From CAVSWT01 sp963777515 (lineage in GTDB: Bacteria; Bacteroidota; Ignavibacteria; Ignavibacteriales; Ignavibacteriaceae): a stretch of DNA of 64,000 nt. The translations under genes were made by a program, and so were the position numbers. Below the pieces are notes generated by a model. That model did not search any database and had not been told where the DNA came from. It saw nothing but the letters and a program-made list of their open reading frames with translations. This document shows, in pieces, positions 7,001 to 17,827 of the stretch. Numbering within the stretch: the stretch's first letter is position 1; the number at the start of each line of letters is the position of its first letter. The stretch is from assembly GCA_963777515.1 (NCBI GenBank), contig CAVZQU010000008.1, positions 186,001 through 250,000 on the forward strand, given 5' to 3'.

Positions 7001-9465
7001 ATGTCAATCAAAAAATTATTTGTATTATTATTTGCTTTCTCTTTTTTTACGGATGCACAGTACCATCGCATAAAAATGAATCAAGTGAAAATGTTAAGCT
7101 GCCGGGTAAATTTGGCGACTATACTTTGCTTCCCAACGGCTGGAAATTAACTCCTGTTGGAGAACAGGTCGGGATAGGCGAGCTGCCTTTAAATTTAATT
7201 ATTACCCATGATCAAAAATATGCTTTAACTTCAAACAGCGGAACAAAAACAAATTCAATCTCCGTAATTGACCTACAAAGCAAAAAAGAAATTCAAAGAA
7301 TGGTTGTGGATAAAACCTGGCGCGGAATTGTATTTAATAATGATGATTCAAAGCTTTTTGTTTCCGGCGCCAACAACAACTTAATTTACATTTATAATTT
7401 TAATGCTGGACATTTAACTTTAAGCGATTCGATTGTAATCGGTAAACCTTTTCCAAAAGAAGAAATATCAATTACAGGTATTGATTATCTGGGGAAAGAA
7501 AAATCTTTTGTTAGCTGTTTCAAGATTGAGTAACTCATTGTATGTCTGCGATGTTAAAAGCAAAAAAGTAATAAAGACATTAAAATTCGACAGTGAATGC
7601 TACGATGTAAAAATAAATCACGCCGGAACTTTTGCTTATGTTTCTTTATGGGCAAATTCTTCCATAGCTGAAATTGATTTAAAAACTTTATCAGTAACAA
7701 ATACAATTGAAGTTGGAGATCATCCTACAGAAATTTTAATAACCAAAAATGACGAACGGCTTTTTACTCCAAATGCAAATAACAATTCTGTTTCTGTAGT
7801 TGATTTAAAAACAAAAAAGGAAACAGAAAAAATAATTTCATCGCTTAATCCTGATGCCCCGTTCGGCAGCACTCCAAATGCAGTATGCTTTAACAATGAT
7901 GAATCGGTTTTAATAGTTGCCAATGCAGATAATAATTACCTTGCTTTATTTGATATCAGTCAAAAAGATAAATCAAAAAGCATAGGATTTATTCCTGTCG
8001 GCTGGTATCCTACTTCTGTTAAAACTTTAAGCAATAATCAGATTATTGTGGCAAATGGAAAAGGGCTTTCATCATTACCTAATCCTAAAGGGCCTGTTCC
8101 AACTGATACAACAAGGCGTCCTAATCAGCAATACATCGGTTCTTTATTTATGGGAACATTATCTATTATTGATTACCCCGATGCAAAAACTTTGCAGGCG
8201 TATTCAAAAAAAGTTTATTCCAATACACCTTATGTCCAGGAAAAAGCTGAAGCCAAAAATCAAAATGTAATTCCTGCTGATTATGATAATGTAGGAAGCA
8301 AAAAAATAAAACATGTTTTTTATATCATAAAAGAAAACCGGACTTACGACCAGGTTTTCGGCGACATTGCAGAAGGAAACGGCGATTCTTCAATTTGCAT
8401 TTTCGGAAAGCAAATAACTCCAAATGAACACAAGCTTGTGCAAGATTATACTTTATATGATAATTTTTATTGTGATGCGGAAGTAAGCGCAGACGGGCAT
8501 AACTGGTCCACTGCAGCTTACGCAACCGATTATACGGAAAAAACCTGGCCTGTTTATTACGGAGATAGAGGCGGCAGATTATGATTATGAAGGCGGAGTT
8601 AAAGTTGCGGCTCCATCATCAGGATACATCTGGAATCAGGTTATGGATAAAAATTTATCTTTTAGAAACTACGGTGAGTTTGTAAGCAAAGTAAAAGGGA
8701 AGAAAATTACTTACCAGGCTAATGATGAAGATATGCGTAAATATACCAACCCGGATTATCCTGGCTTTGATCTAGATATATCCGACATGGTAAGACTTAA
8801 TGTTTGGGAAAAAGAGTTTGATAAGTATATGAAAAAAGATTCACTTCCTGCTTTCAATCTTATCCGTTTACCTAATGACCATACCATGGGAACGGCAAAA
8901 GGTAAATTAACCCCGCAAGCTTATGTTGCTCAAAATGATTATGCCTTGGGATTGATGATTGAAAAAATTTCGAAGAGCCAGTTCTGGAAGGAAAGCATAA
9001 TTTTTGTGCTTGAAGATGATGCACAAAACGGATCAGATCATGTGGATGCACATAGATCAACTTTGCTGGTAATAAGCCCGTTCATTAAAAAACATTTTGT
9101 TGATCATACCATGTATTCAACATCAAGTGTTTTAAAAACAATAGAGCTGATACTTGGCTTAAAACCGATGACGCAGTTTGATCTTTCTGCGGCACCAATT
9201 TTAAATTCAGTTACAGACAATCCGGATTATGCCCCTTATTCGCCAGTAAAACCTTTGATTGATTTAGAGGCAAAAAATCTTGCAAGCACATACGGGGCAA
9301 AAAGAAGTGCTGAATTTGATTTTGCTGTTGAAGATGATATTCCCGGATGTTGAATTGAATGAAATAATATGGAAGTCCATAAAAGGCAAAGATTCAAAAA
9401 TGCCGCCGCCGGTAAGAAGCGCTTTTGTTACTGTTGTGCAAAAAGAGAAAGAGGATAAGGATTAG
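7001..9465 (+). CDS. YncE-like beta-propeller/phosphoesterase lipoprotein, four frameshifts
   Basis: One ~820-residue gene read in five frames. Breaks: a base missing in the T-run 7042-7048, one extra A at 7499-7503, one extra base at 8576, one extra C at 9342-9344. Restoring them gives a lipoprotein signal (FAFSFFYGCT), then a seven-bladed YncE/YVTN-type propeller (repeats such as SISVIDLQSKKEIQ and SVSVVDLKTKKE). An alkaline-phosphatase-superfamily phosphoesterase follows (KHVFYIIKENRTYDQVFGD, EDDAQNGSDHVDAHRS). This is the known bifunctional YncE/alkaline phosphatase architecture, predicted to sit in the periplasm or at the surface and hydrolyse phosphate esters. The substrate is unknown. 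ATG 7001 is chosen because it begins the signal peptide. The breaks look like sequencing indels rather than decay, since coding between them is intact. Confidence 0.8.
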
Positions 9466-9500
9466 ATGTTTTTGTTAAAAAAATCCTAAATAGACTATTA

Positions 9501-9557
9501 GTCATTACGAGCTAAGCGAAGTAATCTCGTTATTATTTTTGAACTCCTAACGGAGTT
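9501..9557. repeat. REP-like palindromic sequences
   Basis: The gap between the phosphoesterase and desaturase genes holds GTCATTACGAGCTAAGCGAA followed by GTAATCTCG (a CATTACGAG/CTCGTTAT-type imperfect palindrome). It also has a perfect AACTCC-TAAC-GGAGTT hairpin at 9542-9557. Both are typical of short interspersed repeats in this lineage, and the hairpin could also help end transcription of the plus-strand gene. Confidence 0.5.
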
Positions 9558-9643
9558 AAGAATAGTATGCATTATCTCTGTAGTAAAAATCATTTTCTTA
9601 AAGAAATTGGGTTTGTTTAAATAAAATGTAGGAATTTATTAAA

Positions 9644-10681
9644 TTAAGAAATTCCCTTTGTATTTAGATGAAACTTCTTTAGCTGTCGAAAACTTACAAG
9701 CCGTTTTTGATTTTCATCCCACAAGCTTAATAAAACACTTTTAAGGCTGGTTTTTAATGTTAATACATTTGCTTTTTGAAATAATGGATTTTCTTTGTGG
9801 CATTTCTCCAGCATGTAATTTGGTATTCTCGGACTTAAATGATGGATGTGGTGGAAGCCGATGTTGCCGGTAAACCACTGCAGCACTTTTGGTAATTTAT
9901 AATATGAGCTTCCCTTTAATGCAGCTTGAGTATAATCCCATTCATCCCCGGTTTCCCAATATGTATCCTCAAATTGATGCTGAACAAAAAACAACCATGT
10001 TCCTACTGATGAGGTAATAAAGGTTATGGGAAGCTGGATTAATAAAAAAGCCTTTATTCCAATCAGCCAAATCATTAGTCCCACAGCAATGCCTATTGCA
10101 AGATCTGTATAATATACACTCGCAACCTTTCGTTTCATGTTAGGCCGTTTAGGATTTGGAAAACGGTAGAGAATTAAAAAAAGAATTGTCGGAACAAATA
10201 AAAATAAAATAACCGGGTTGCGGTAAATTCTGTATTTGAATCTTCCCCATTTTGACAATTTGAGATATTCGGATACGGTCATCGTATAAATATCTCCGAC
10301 CCCACGTTCTTCTAAATTCCCTGCGCTTGCATGATGAATTGCATGACTTTTCCGCCAATAATGATATGGCGTTAATGTAAAAACACTGCAAAACATTCCG
10401 CTTAAATCATTTGCTTTTCTTGAACGAAAAAAGGAGCCGTGCCCACAGTCATGCTGAATAATAAACATGCGGACTAAAAATCCCGCTGCAGGGAAAGCTA
10501 ATAAAAGCGTAATCCAATAGCTGTAGCCAAGGCTTACATACATTAAATACCAGATAATAAAAAAAGGAATTGTGGAATTGCTTAACTGCCAGGTGCTTTT
10601 CCAGGCGTGTGCCTTATGATATTTTGCTACGAGATTTTTCCAAACCTGTTGATTTGTTACAGCATTTTTAAAAGATGTCAC
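9644..10681 (-). CDS. Membrane fatty acid desaturase
   Basis: 345 residues with the three histidine boxes of the membrane di-iron desaturase family: HDCGH at 77-81, HAIHH at 113-117, and HHIHH near 283. Four to six hydrophobic segments (about 38-60, 60-76, 158-172, 197-235) fit an integral membrane enzyme. It introduces a double bond into an acyl chain of membrane lipid using O2 and an electron donor; delta-12/omega-6-like enzymes are the closest in motif spacing, but regioselectivity cannot be read. It would adjust membrane fluidity. The requirement for O2 implies at least facultative oxygen use. Convergent with the phosphoesterase gene; the upstream gap to the GNAT gene is short (77 bp). 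Confidence 0.92.
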   Translation of the reverse strand: MTSFKNAVTNQQVWKNLVAKYHKAHAWKSTWQLSNSTIPFFIIWYLMYVSLGYSYWITLLLAFPAAGFLVRMFIIQHDCGHGSFFRSRKANDLSGMFCSVFTLTPYHYWRKSHAIHHASAGNLEERGVGDIYTMTVSEYLKLSKWGRFKYRIYRNPVILFLFVPTILFLILYRFPNPKRPNMKRKVASVYYTDLAIGIAVGLMIWLIGIKAFLLIQLPITFITSSVGTWLFFVQHQFEDTYWETGDEWDYTQAALKGSSYYKLPKVLQWFTGNIGFHHIHHLSPRIPNYMLEKCHKENPLFQKANVLTLKTSLKSVLLSLWDENQKRLVSFRQLKKFHLNTKGIS

Positions 10682-10758
10682 TATTCAAACTTTCTCTTTA
10701 AAACTTAAGGTTATAAGATAAGGATAAAGAGAGTATCTTGAAACACTAAAATATAAAC

Positions 10759-11310
10759 TTATTTATTTTTCATCTTCAAATAATCTTCTTTTAATATAGC
10801 CATCAAATAAAAATCAATGTAGTGATTATCAAAATACATTGCCTGCCGGAGTAGTTCCCTCTTTTACAAAACCAACTTTTTCATAAGCTTTAATTGCTCT
10901 TTCATTTTCTACGCTTACGTGTAATTGAATACGATTAAAATTTAAAGTATTGAAATGCATAATCAACCATTAACTGCGTTGCTTCTTTGCCGTAACCTTT
11001 TGACCAATTTTCTTTTTCTGCAATTGCAATGTAGAATGTCGCCATTCGTCCCACCCAATCAATTCGTACATAAGAAGTACATCCGATTGGTTTATCATCT
11101 TCAATCTTACAAATCGTCAAAAAGATTGTCGAATGGTCCTGCATTCTTTGTTCAATTCTCTTCCATTGTGTTTCAATTGAAGTTGGTAAAGCATAATAAA
11201 GATATTGACGCGGTTCAGGATGATTTTCTGAAAGATGCAATTATATTTTCATCACCTGGTTCAGGCGAACGCAAGTAAATTTTTGTTCCGATTAAAAAAG
11301 GATTTTTCAT
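10759..11310 (-). CDS. GNAT N-acetyltransferase (RimJ/RimL-like), three frameshifts
   Basis: Starts at ATG 11310 (MKNPFLIGTKIYLRSPEPGD, the usual opening of this family) and ends at TAA 10761-10759. Three single extra bases break the frame: near 11225-11245, in the run near 10937-10943, and at 10848-10849. Restored, the protein has the acetyl-CoA loop KENWSKGYGKEATQLMVDYA, the HVSVENERAIKAYEKVGFV motif and the family tail RQAMYFDNHYIDFYLM. These enzymes acetylate amino groups of ribosomal proteins, antibiotics or small metabolites; the substrate here is unknown. All three errors lie in a 400-bp stretch with otherwise perfect conservation, so the gene is probably intact in the cell. Confidence 0.8.
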
Positions 11311-11325
11311 AAAGGTATTAATGAT

Positions 11326-12531
11326 TTATTTTTGTTCCTCTTCTCTCCTTAAAATAACAAGAGTCGCATCATCTTCCCATTTTTTGCTATTCCCAAACTT
11401 AGCTGCAGCATTAAATATTTCTTCAACAATTTGCTTAACCGGTTTGTCTTTGTTTTCAACTATTGCTTTTTTAATTCCCTCTATTCCAAAGTCTTCCGAA
11501 TGAGAATTTTTTCTTTCGCTTATTCCATCGGTGTAAAGAATAAGCAGTGAGCCTGGTTTTAAAAATGCATGGCCTCTTTGCAAATCAATTTCGGGCAAAG
11601 CACCAAACAGCATGCCTGTTGCTTCCAGTTCAGTAAAGTTTTTACCATCAAATAATACTGCAGAAGGATGCCCGGCATTCACATAAAGCAAATTACCGCT
11701 TTTATCAATTTCGGCATAAAATAAAGAAATAAAATTTGTTGAATATACACTCCGGTAAATTACACTATTCAGCTTTTCAAATGTGTAAACCATTTTCATA
11801 TGCTTTTCGAGTCCCATCCGCAAACCGGTAACAACATCTCTAGCAAGCAATGCTGCCGGCAGTCCGTGTCCGCTTGCGTCACCTATGCAAAAGCCTAATG
11901 TTTTATTATCAAAATTGAAATAATCATAAAGGTCTCCGCCGACTAACTCTGCCGGACGGGACTTGGCTGCAACTTTAAAACCTGGAAATTCAGGTGCAGT
12001 AATAGGAAGCAGGCTCTGCTGAATATGTGCTGCCTGTTCCATCCCCGTTTTTACTGCTTCGTTAAAAAGCCTATAGTTGAGCATGGTGCGAACAGCATTT
12101 AAGCACAGCTCTATTTCTTCTCTAACCCATCCGCTTCTTAATTCAAAAATAATAATCCACCTATAATCCGGGCCCCGAACTGTTATTGCCGCGGGGATAC
12201 TGTACCAGTCCTGATTTATCAATGATGGGTCAATCGTTAAAGAAGGATTATCAAAAATATATGTTTTAGATTTTAAAACGGCTTGTAAAGCTTCAGATTC
12301 AGTCGGAATTTTTACATTGGTTTTCCTGGTTTTGCCTCCTGTACTAGCGATAAGTATATAATTATCTTCGGCTTCTTCAAAAATTCTCCCGTTGCCGATT
12401 TTAAGATCCTCACCGAATGTTTTTTCAAGCTCGTTTACAATAGTGAAAAGAAAATCTTTGCCGGTTTTTTCCAGCCCGATTTTTACTAATACGAAATCTA
12501 ATTTTTTGTAAAATGTTTTAGGATCGAGCAT
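11326..12531 (-). CDS. SpoIIE/RsbU-type PP2C serine phosphatase with N-terminal sensor domain
   Basis: 401 residues. The first ~160 form a GAF-like sensor region with no membrane segment. The rest is a SpoIIE-type PP2C phosphatase: QAAHIQQSLLP lead-in helix, PAELVGGDLYDYF (metal Asp), IGDASGHGLPAALLARDV (metal Asp), NAGHPSAVLF, LYTDGISERKN and a final WEDDATLVILRRE. All metal-binding aspartates appear present. Such enzymes dephosphorylate anti-sigma-antagonist proteins in partner-switching stress or biofilm pathways; no partner lies next to it. It begins 15 bp beyond the GNAT start and may share a transcript with it. A second SpoIIE phosphatase lies at 47190-48170. Confidence 0.85.
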   Translation of the reverse strand: MLDPKTFYKKLDFVLVKIGLEKTGKDFLFTIVNELEKTFGEDLKIGNGRIFEEAEDNYILIASTGGKTRKTNVKIPTESEALQAVLKSKTYIFDNPSLTIDPSLINQDWYSIPAAITVRGPDYRWIIIFELRSGWVREEIELCLNAVRTMLNYRLFNEAVKTGMEQAAHIQQSLLPITAPEFPGFKVAAKSRPAELVGGDLYDYFNFDNKTLGFCIGDASGHGLPAALLARDVVTGLRMGLEKHMKMVYTFEKLNSVIYRSVYSTNFISLFYAEIDKSGNLLYVNAGHPSAVLFDGKNFTELEATGMLFGALPEIDLQRGHAFLKPGSLLILYTDGISERKNSHSEDFGIEGIKKAIVENKDKPVKQIVEEIFNAAAKFGNSKKWEDDATLVILRREEEQK

Positions 12532-12665
12532 ATAATTTTAAATTTATTTTGATTTGAAAAAATAACTAAATATGATTTAAGAAAATAATTTTATGGTATG
12601 ATTTAAATGCTGTCTGTATTGATCCGTTTAATCAGTGGTCTAATGTTTAAAAAAGCAGAAAATTT

Positions 12666-13109
12666 TTATACTGATTTCGATTCTTTCTCAAGAACATTTT
12701 TCAGTTTTTCAAGATCTCGGTCAATTCTTCCGGCATAAATTCTTTTTATAAATGCAGAAAGAAATTTAAATATTCCTTTGAAATCAGCACTAAGAGAATA
12801 GGTAAGTTTTGTCATACTTTTAAGTGACACTACGTGCCTGTAACCATTTAACAAGAGCTGTTTATCGGTTGATTGAAATGCAACCCTTTTATTCCTGTTG
12901 TATTCTGTAATTTTTGTGGGAACAGAAAGGGTTCTATTAAAAAATTTAATTGAATAATTACGCATTTCTTTTGTTAAGACTTTTTCATGTTCTTTTATCA
13001 GTTCAATTTCTTCTGTTCTCCATTTTGCATCGTTATCAAAATTTGAAATAAATTCAAATACCTCATGTCTCGGGCGGTTTATCAATATGCTTTTTTGTAC
13101 AGTTATCAT
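12666..13109 (-). CDS. SRPBCC (START/polyketide-cyclase-like) family protein
   Basis: 147 residues opening ITVQKSILINRPRHEVFEFI and continuing NFDNDAKWRTEEIELIKE, the hallmark first strand and helix of SRPBCC (polyketide cyclase/dehydrase and lipid-transport) domains. A C-terminal long helix (IDRDLEKLKNVLEKES) closes the fold. These helix-grip proteins bind hydrophobic ligands; no catalytic residues can be assigned. No signal peptide, so cytoplasmic. It lies between the phosphatase and the transporter genes with independent spacing on both sides. Confidence 0.75.
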   Translation of the reverse strand: MITVQKSILINRPRHEVFEFISNFDNDAKWRTEEIELIKEHEKVLTKEMRNYSIKFFNRTLSVPTKITEYNRNKRVAFQSTDKQLLLNGYRHVVSLKSMTKLTYSLSADFKGIFKFLSAFIKRIYAGRIDRDLEKLKNVLEKESKSV

Positions 13110-13256
13110 GTTTTGCCCTCACAAAAGAGTTGCCTGACCAATATTAGAATTAATTTGAATAAAGAAGTGAATTTTCTTTAAAATACTCATGCCAAATAAA
13201 CCAATTTATTTATGTTTTACTGTATTGCTTGTCACATTGGAGGGGGAAAAAGAAGA

Positions 13257-14214
13257 CTATAAGTTTTCCGAGAGTCTATTTTTTCTGCTCATTTTTTTCA
13301 AAAGTCTTGATAATTGTTTTGCATTTAAATTAACAAGAAGAATCCCGGCAGTGATAATTATTCCACTTAATATCATTAAAAAAGTTATTCTTTCACTAAG
13401 AAAAATCCAGGCAGCAATTACAGTAACAAAAGGTTCAAAATATAAAAACGCCCCGGCTTTTGCTGCTTCCATTTCTTTCAACGCCTGCGCCCATAAAACA
13501 TAACCGAAACCCGAACAGAAAATCCCTAAAAATAAAATGGCAAGCCAAACATCAAATGAAACATGAAAGAGCTTATTTATAAACTCACCCCGGATAACAA
13601 TCGGAGAGATTATAATTGCCATAGTTACAAACAGATAAAATATGGTCATCAAAGGAGAATACTTTAAGCTTATTTTCTTATTTATAATTGAATATACGCC
13701 CCAGGTAAAAGCGCTTCCGAGAACCAAAAAATCTCCTTTGTTTTTCAGAAAATTTATACTTGAAAAATCTCCGTGACTTATTAATAAAATTAAGCCTATA
13801 AAAGCAAGCAATATTCCTGCGGCTTTAATTATTGTGATACTTTCTTTCATAAAGAAAAAACCCAGTATTGCAATAAATACAGGAGCCATTCCAATAATCC
13901 AGCCGGTATTTGACGCTGTTGTAAATTTAAGTCCGTAAATTTGAATCATTAAATGAAAGACAGCAATCACAGCTAATAAAAAAATCCATGAGTGGCTTTT
14001 AAGTTTTATTGAAAAATCTCTTTTGCTATAAATAGCAATTACGGTCAAAAGAATTACTGCGATAAATAATCTCATTAAAATTAATTGTGGAGGAGTAACT
14101 TCGTTTAAAGCAAACTTGGTGGCAATAAACGAGCTTCCCCAAAATATAGTTGCGGCAAGCGGTTTCCAATATTTTAAAGCTTCGGTTTTTCCCAAGGGGA
14201 TCACTATGTGACAA
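13257..14214 (-). CDS. DMT-superfamily (EamA) permease, probable frameshift near the start
   Basis: About 318 residues with ten hydrophobic segments in two EamA repeats, e.g. AATIFWGSSFIATKFALNE at the start and GIFCSGFGYVLWAQALKEME in the second half. It is an inner-membrane drug/metabolite transporter; the substrate is unknown. An uninterrupted frame exists only from GTG 14204. However, ATG 14214 starts MSHSDPLGK, which joins directly to TEALKYWKPLA if one A is removed from the run at 14186-14190, so ATG 14214 with a sequencing insertion is the better reading. It begins 22 bp after the dCMP deaminase stop, suggesting a shared transcript. The C-terminus is basic (LSRLLKKMSRKNRL). Confidence 0.82.
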
Positions 14215-14236
14215 ATAAAATTTTAATATTAAAAAT

Positions 14237-14737
14237 TTATTTTGACTTTTTTGTCTTCCGTGCGGAAGAATAATTTTTTAGGTCATAATTTATCATTCTG
14301 TCCGGCATATCAAGCTTAACTATTTCAACATTAGATTCAGTATAAAATTTAGTTGCAAGCGTATCATGAAAATCAGAGAAAACTACAACACGTTTTATTC
14401 CTGCTGCTATCAATGCTTTTGCACAGGTCGTGCATGACATATTTGTAATATAAGCTGTTGCGCCTTTAATATTCACGCCGTGATTTGCTGATTGAGTTAA
14501 AGCATTTATTTCCGCATGATTGGTTCTTACACAATGATTATCCACAACTAAACAGCCTGCATCTTCGCAATGAGGCTGTCCGGGAAGTGAGCCATTGTAT
14601 CCGGTTGCTAAAACAAATCTGTCTTTCACAAAAACACAACCGCAATGCATCCGGGGGCAAGTTGCTCTTTCAGAAGCAAGCATGGCAAGTTTTAAAAAAT
14701 ATTCATCCCAGGAAGGCCTTTTCGTTTTTTTATTCAT
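14237..14737 (-). CDS. dCMP deaminase (ComEB-like)
   Basis: 166 residues with the cytidine/deoxycytidylate deaminase zinc site: HAE at 74-76 (Glu is the proton shuttle) and CTTC at 102-105. The N-terminal segment WDEYFLKLAMLASERATC and the CVFVKDRFVLATGYNGSLPG motif are typical of dCMP deaminases. It converts dCMP to dUMP, feeding thymidylate synthesis. Length agrees with the family (about 150-180). It is the first gene of a likely two-gene unit with the downstream EamA permease. High confidence in family; competence genes (comEA/EC) are not adjacent, so the comEB name is avoided. Confidence 0.9.
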   Translation of the reverse strand: MNKKTKRPSWDEYFLKLAMLASERATCPRMHCGCVFVKDRFVLATGYNGSLPGQPHCEDAGCLVVDNHCVRTNHAEINALTQSANHGVNIKGATAYITNMSCTTCAKALIAAGIKRVVVFSDFHDTLATKFYTESNVEIVKLDMPDRMINYDLKNYSSARKTKKSK

Positions 14738-14861
14738 TTCAATTTTGATTTTTGTTACTAGTAAATTTTGTTTCGAAATTTAGTGAAAAGATTTGACTGA
14801 AGGTAATTTTGGGGTTAAAAGGGAATTATCTATTTATCATTATTAATTTCAAATTTTTTGT

Positions 14862-14902
14862 ATGGTATAAAATATATTGCGTTAGAAAATATATTTTACC
14901 AT
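14862..14902. promoter_or_regulatory. Long inverted repeat upstream of the sensor kinase gene
   Basis: ATGGTATAAAATATATT (14862-14878) and AATATATTTTACCAT (14888-14902) are inverted copies with a 2-bp bulge, ending 53 bp before the kinase ATG. The position and symmetry suit a dimeric regulator or an mRNA leader hairpin. No other copy was seen in the window. Confidence 0.35.
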
Positions 14903-14955
14903 TTTAAACACGGTTTGCGGGAATAGAGGGGAAATTAATTATCACGATAATTAGC

Positions 14956-17816
14956 ATGAAAAATTTTTTTTACTTGGTTTCGTTCCTATTTGTCTTTTCA
15001 TTAATAAAAACAAGTTATCCTCAAATAAAAATTTATAAATCTATTTCGGTTGAAGATGGGCTGGTGCAGTCACAAGTAACCTGTATTTATAAAGACAGTA
15101 AAGGATATTTATGGTTTGGTACTCTCGGCGGCTTAAGTAAATGGGACGGAATTAATTTTACTAACTATCAAATTCAAGATGGGCTTTCATCGCCTCTTGT
15201 ATCAGTAATTATAGAAGGCAACAAAGGGAAATTATATATCGGAACGAATGGAGGAGGTATAAGCATTCTTGACAAAAATAAGTTTGACACTTTAACTACG
15301 AGAGATGGTCTTGCAGATGAACATGTTTATGCGGCTTTACTTTCCAGCCAAGGGAAAATGTATTTTGGAACTGCTGCAGGCATTAGCATTTATTACAATG
15401 GCAAGTTTGAAACCTTTAGACGAATCAAATGGATTAATAAATAACCGTGTAACCTCAATTTATGAAACAAGAGATAAAAGAATCTTCTTCTGTACTGCCG
15501 GCGGCGTTACAATATTGGAAAATAATAAATATAAAAATATTACAACTGCTGATGGTTTAACGGACAATAAAGTTACTTCTGTTCGAGAAAGCGAATCCGG
15601 CACATTATATTATGGAACCTGGGGTGAAGGGATTACTATAAATAAAAATGGTAATTATATCCCTTTTAAAAAAGGACAAGGATTATCGAATAATACTGTG
15701 TTTACTATTGCAGCCGGTAAAAATAATACCATTTATTTTGGAACCTGGGGAGGTGGAGTTGACATTTATAAAAACGGAAACATTGAAGCAATCACTGCAG
15801 ATGAAGGTTTAGGCAACAATGTAGTTATGTCAATTTATGAAGATGAAAATGGAATTGCATATTTCGGAACAGACGGAGGAGGAGTAAGCATTTATAATAA
15901 AGGAAGATTCACAACCTGGGATACAAAAGCAGGATTAGCTGAGTCAAGCATACGGGCAATTTACAAATCAAAAAAAGGTGAATTATTCTTCGGTACTGAC
16001 GGCAGTGGCGTAACAGTTTTTTCTGGCAAAAAAATAATTCAATTAAATGAAAATAATGGGTTATCTAATAATAATATAAGAGATTTTTATGAATCGGAAG
16101 ATGGAACTATCTACATTGGTACTTTCGGAGGCGGGATTGATTTTTATAAAAACGGGAGGCTTCACAAATCAAATTTTACTTATTTAAATGATAAACGCAT
16201 TAAGACTATTTATAAAGATAATGAAGGAAACTTATTATTCGGGACTTATAACAATGGAATATATTTTTATAAAAATGGAAAAAGAATACGTGAATTAAAT
16301 GACAAGAATGGATTATCCAATAATTTTGTAAATGCAATTTACCAGGATTCTAACGACACTTATTATTTCGGAACATGGGAAGGTATAACTATTTTAAACA
16401 AAGATGGAATAACTTATTTGAATGAAGAAAATGGTCTGGCAAATAATTATGTTAATGCAATCTATTAAGGATAAAAGAGGAAATTTATATTTCGGCACTG
16501 ATGGCGGTTTGAATATTTTAAGTAATGGAAAAATGAAAACCATAACTTCAAAAGATGGTTTGTCGGATAACACTATTTTAGGAATTCTTGAAGATGACCT
16601 GGGAAGAATTTATCTATCCACCAACAGAGGTGTAAATATTTTAGAAACAAAAAACGATTCTATTTACATAAGAACATTAAGATACTCTGACGGCCTGGCA
16701 AGCGACGAATGTAATCAAGGCGCTGTGTATAAAGACAACTTTGGCAAGCTTTGGTTCGGAACAAGTAAAGGAGCATCTTGTTATGACCCCTCAAAAGATT
16801 TACCTAATAATATTCCTCCTGTTGTGCATATTACTCGAATCAGAGTATTTGAAAATAATATTCCCAAATCAAAAACTGAATTTAAGTACAATGAAAATTA
16901 TTTGAAGTTTGATTTTATCGGCATCAGCCTTCCCACAACAGAAAAAGTTATTTATCAATATAAGCTTTCCGGAATAGATAAAGATTGGGTTGAGACAAAA
17001 CAAAGATTTGTTCAGTACACAAATCTTGATGACGGCGATTATCAATTTCAAGTTAAAGCCAAAAACGAATGGGGATACTGGAGCAAACCGGTAATGTATT
17101 CTTTTATAATTTCTCCTCCTTTCTGGGAAACATGGTGGTTCCGATTAATATTGATTTTAGCAGTAATATCTTTGTTGTGGTATAGTTATAATTTGAGGGT
17201 TCAAAAGCTGCTGGCAGTTGAGAGAATGAGATTAAGAATTGCCAGCGATTTGCATGATGACATTGGAGCAACATTAACTCATATTTCGGTTAACTCTGAG
17301 ATGATAAAGCACAATAAAGATGTAAACAAAATAAAAGAATCTGCAAATAAAATTGGAAAGCTTAGCAGGGAAGTAATACAAACAATGAGTGATATAGTCT
17401 GGTCAATTGATTCCCGTAATGATTCCATTCAAGATTTGGTTACTCGAATGACAGACCTTGCTCACCAGCTTCTTTCGCCTAAAGAAATAAAATTCAAAAT
17501 TACGTCATGATGGGTTAAATCCTTTCAAAAAAAATTAGATGTTGATATTAGGGAAAATCTTTACCTCATTTATAAAGAAGCATTAAATAATATTGCAAAA
17601 CATTCATGTGCCAAGGATGTTGAAGTTAATTTAATCAATAATAAAGACTATTTTTCAATGATTATAAAAGATAACGGCAAAGGAATAGAAAAAAATATTA
17701 AAACTAACGGCAATGGGTTAAAAAATATAAAGATGAGGACTGAAAGAATTAATGGGAAGGTAGAGTTTAAAAACAACAATGGACTTCAACTGGAAATAAA
17801 AATTAAATCAATTTAA
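14956..17816 (+). CDS. Reg_prop two-component sensor kinase, two frameshifts and an in-frame TGA
   Basis: One ~950-residue gene in pieces. Breaks: one extra base near 15413-15421, one extra T at 16464-16466, and TGA at 17508-17510 (or two compensating indels, which would give TSDGLNPFKKK). After the signal peptide (FVFSLIKTSYPQ) come about fourteen propeller repeats (GLSNNTVFTIAAGKNNTIYF type). A Y_Y_Y domain follows (YKLSGIDKDWVETK), then one membrane helix (FRLILILAVISLLWYSYNL), a HisKA_3 helix with the phospho-His (ASDLHDDIGATLTHISVNS) and a HATPase domain (NLYLIYKEALNNIAKHS, DNGKGIEKN, NGNGLKNIKMRTERI). It senses a periplasmic signal, often a glycan or starvation cue in this architecture, and phosphorylates the LuxR-type regulator 11 bp downstream. 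Confidence 0.88.
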
Positions 17817-17827
17817 AAGAAACAAAA

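Noticed and set aside
14026..14214. 62-codon minus-strand frame MSHSDPLGK...
   Set aside because: Only the first nine codons are coding; the rest is a shadow of the EamA gene. The ATG is used as that gene's likely start after an indel.
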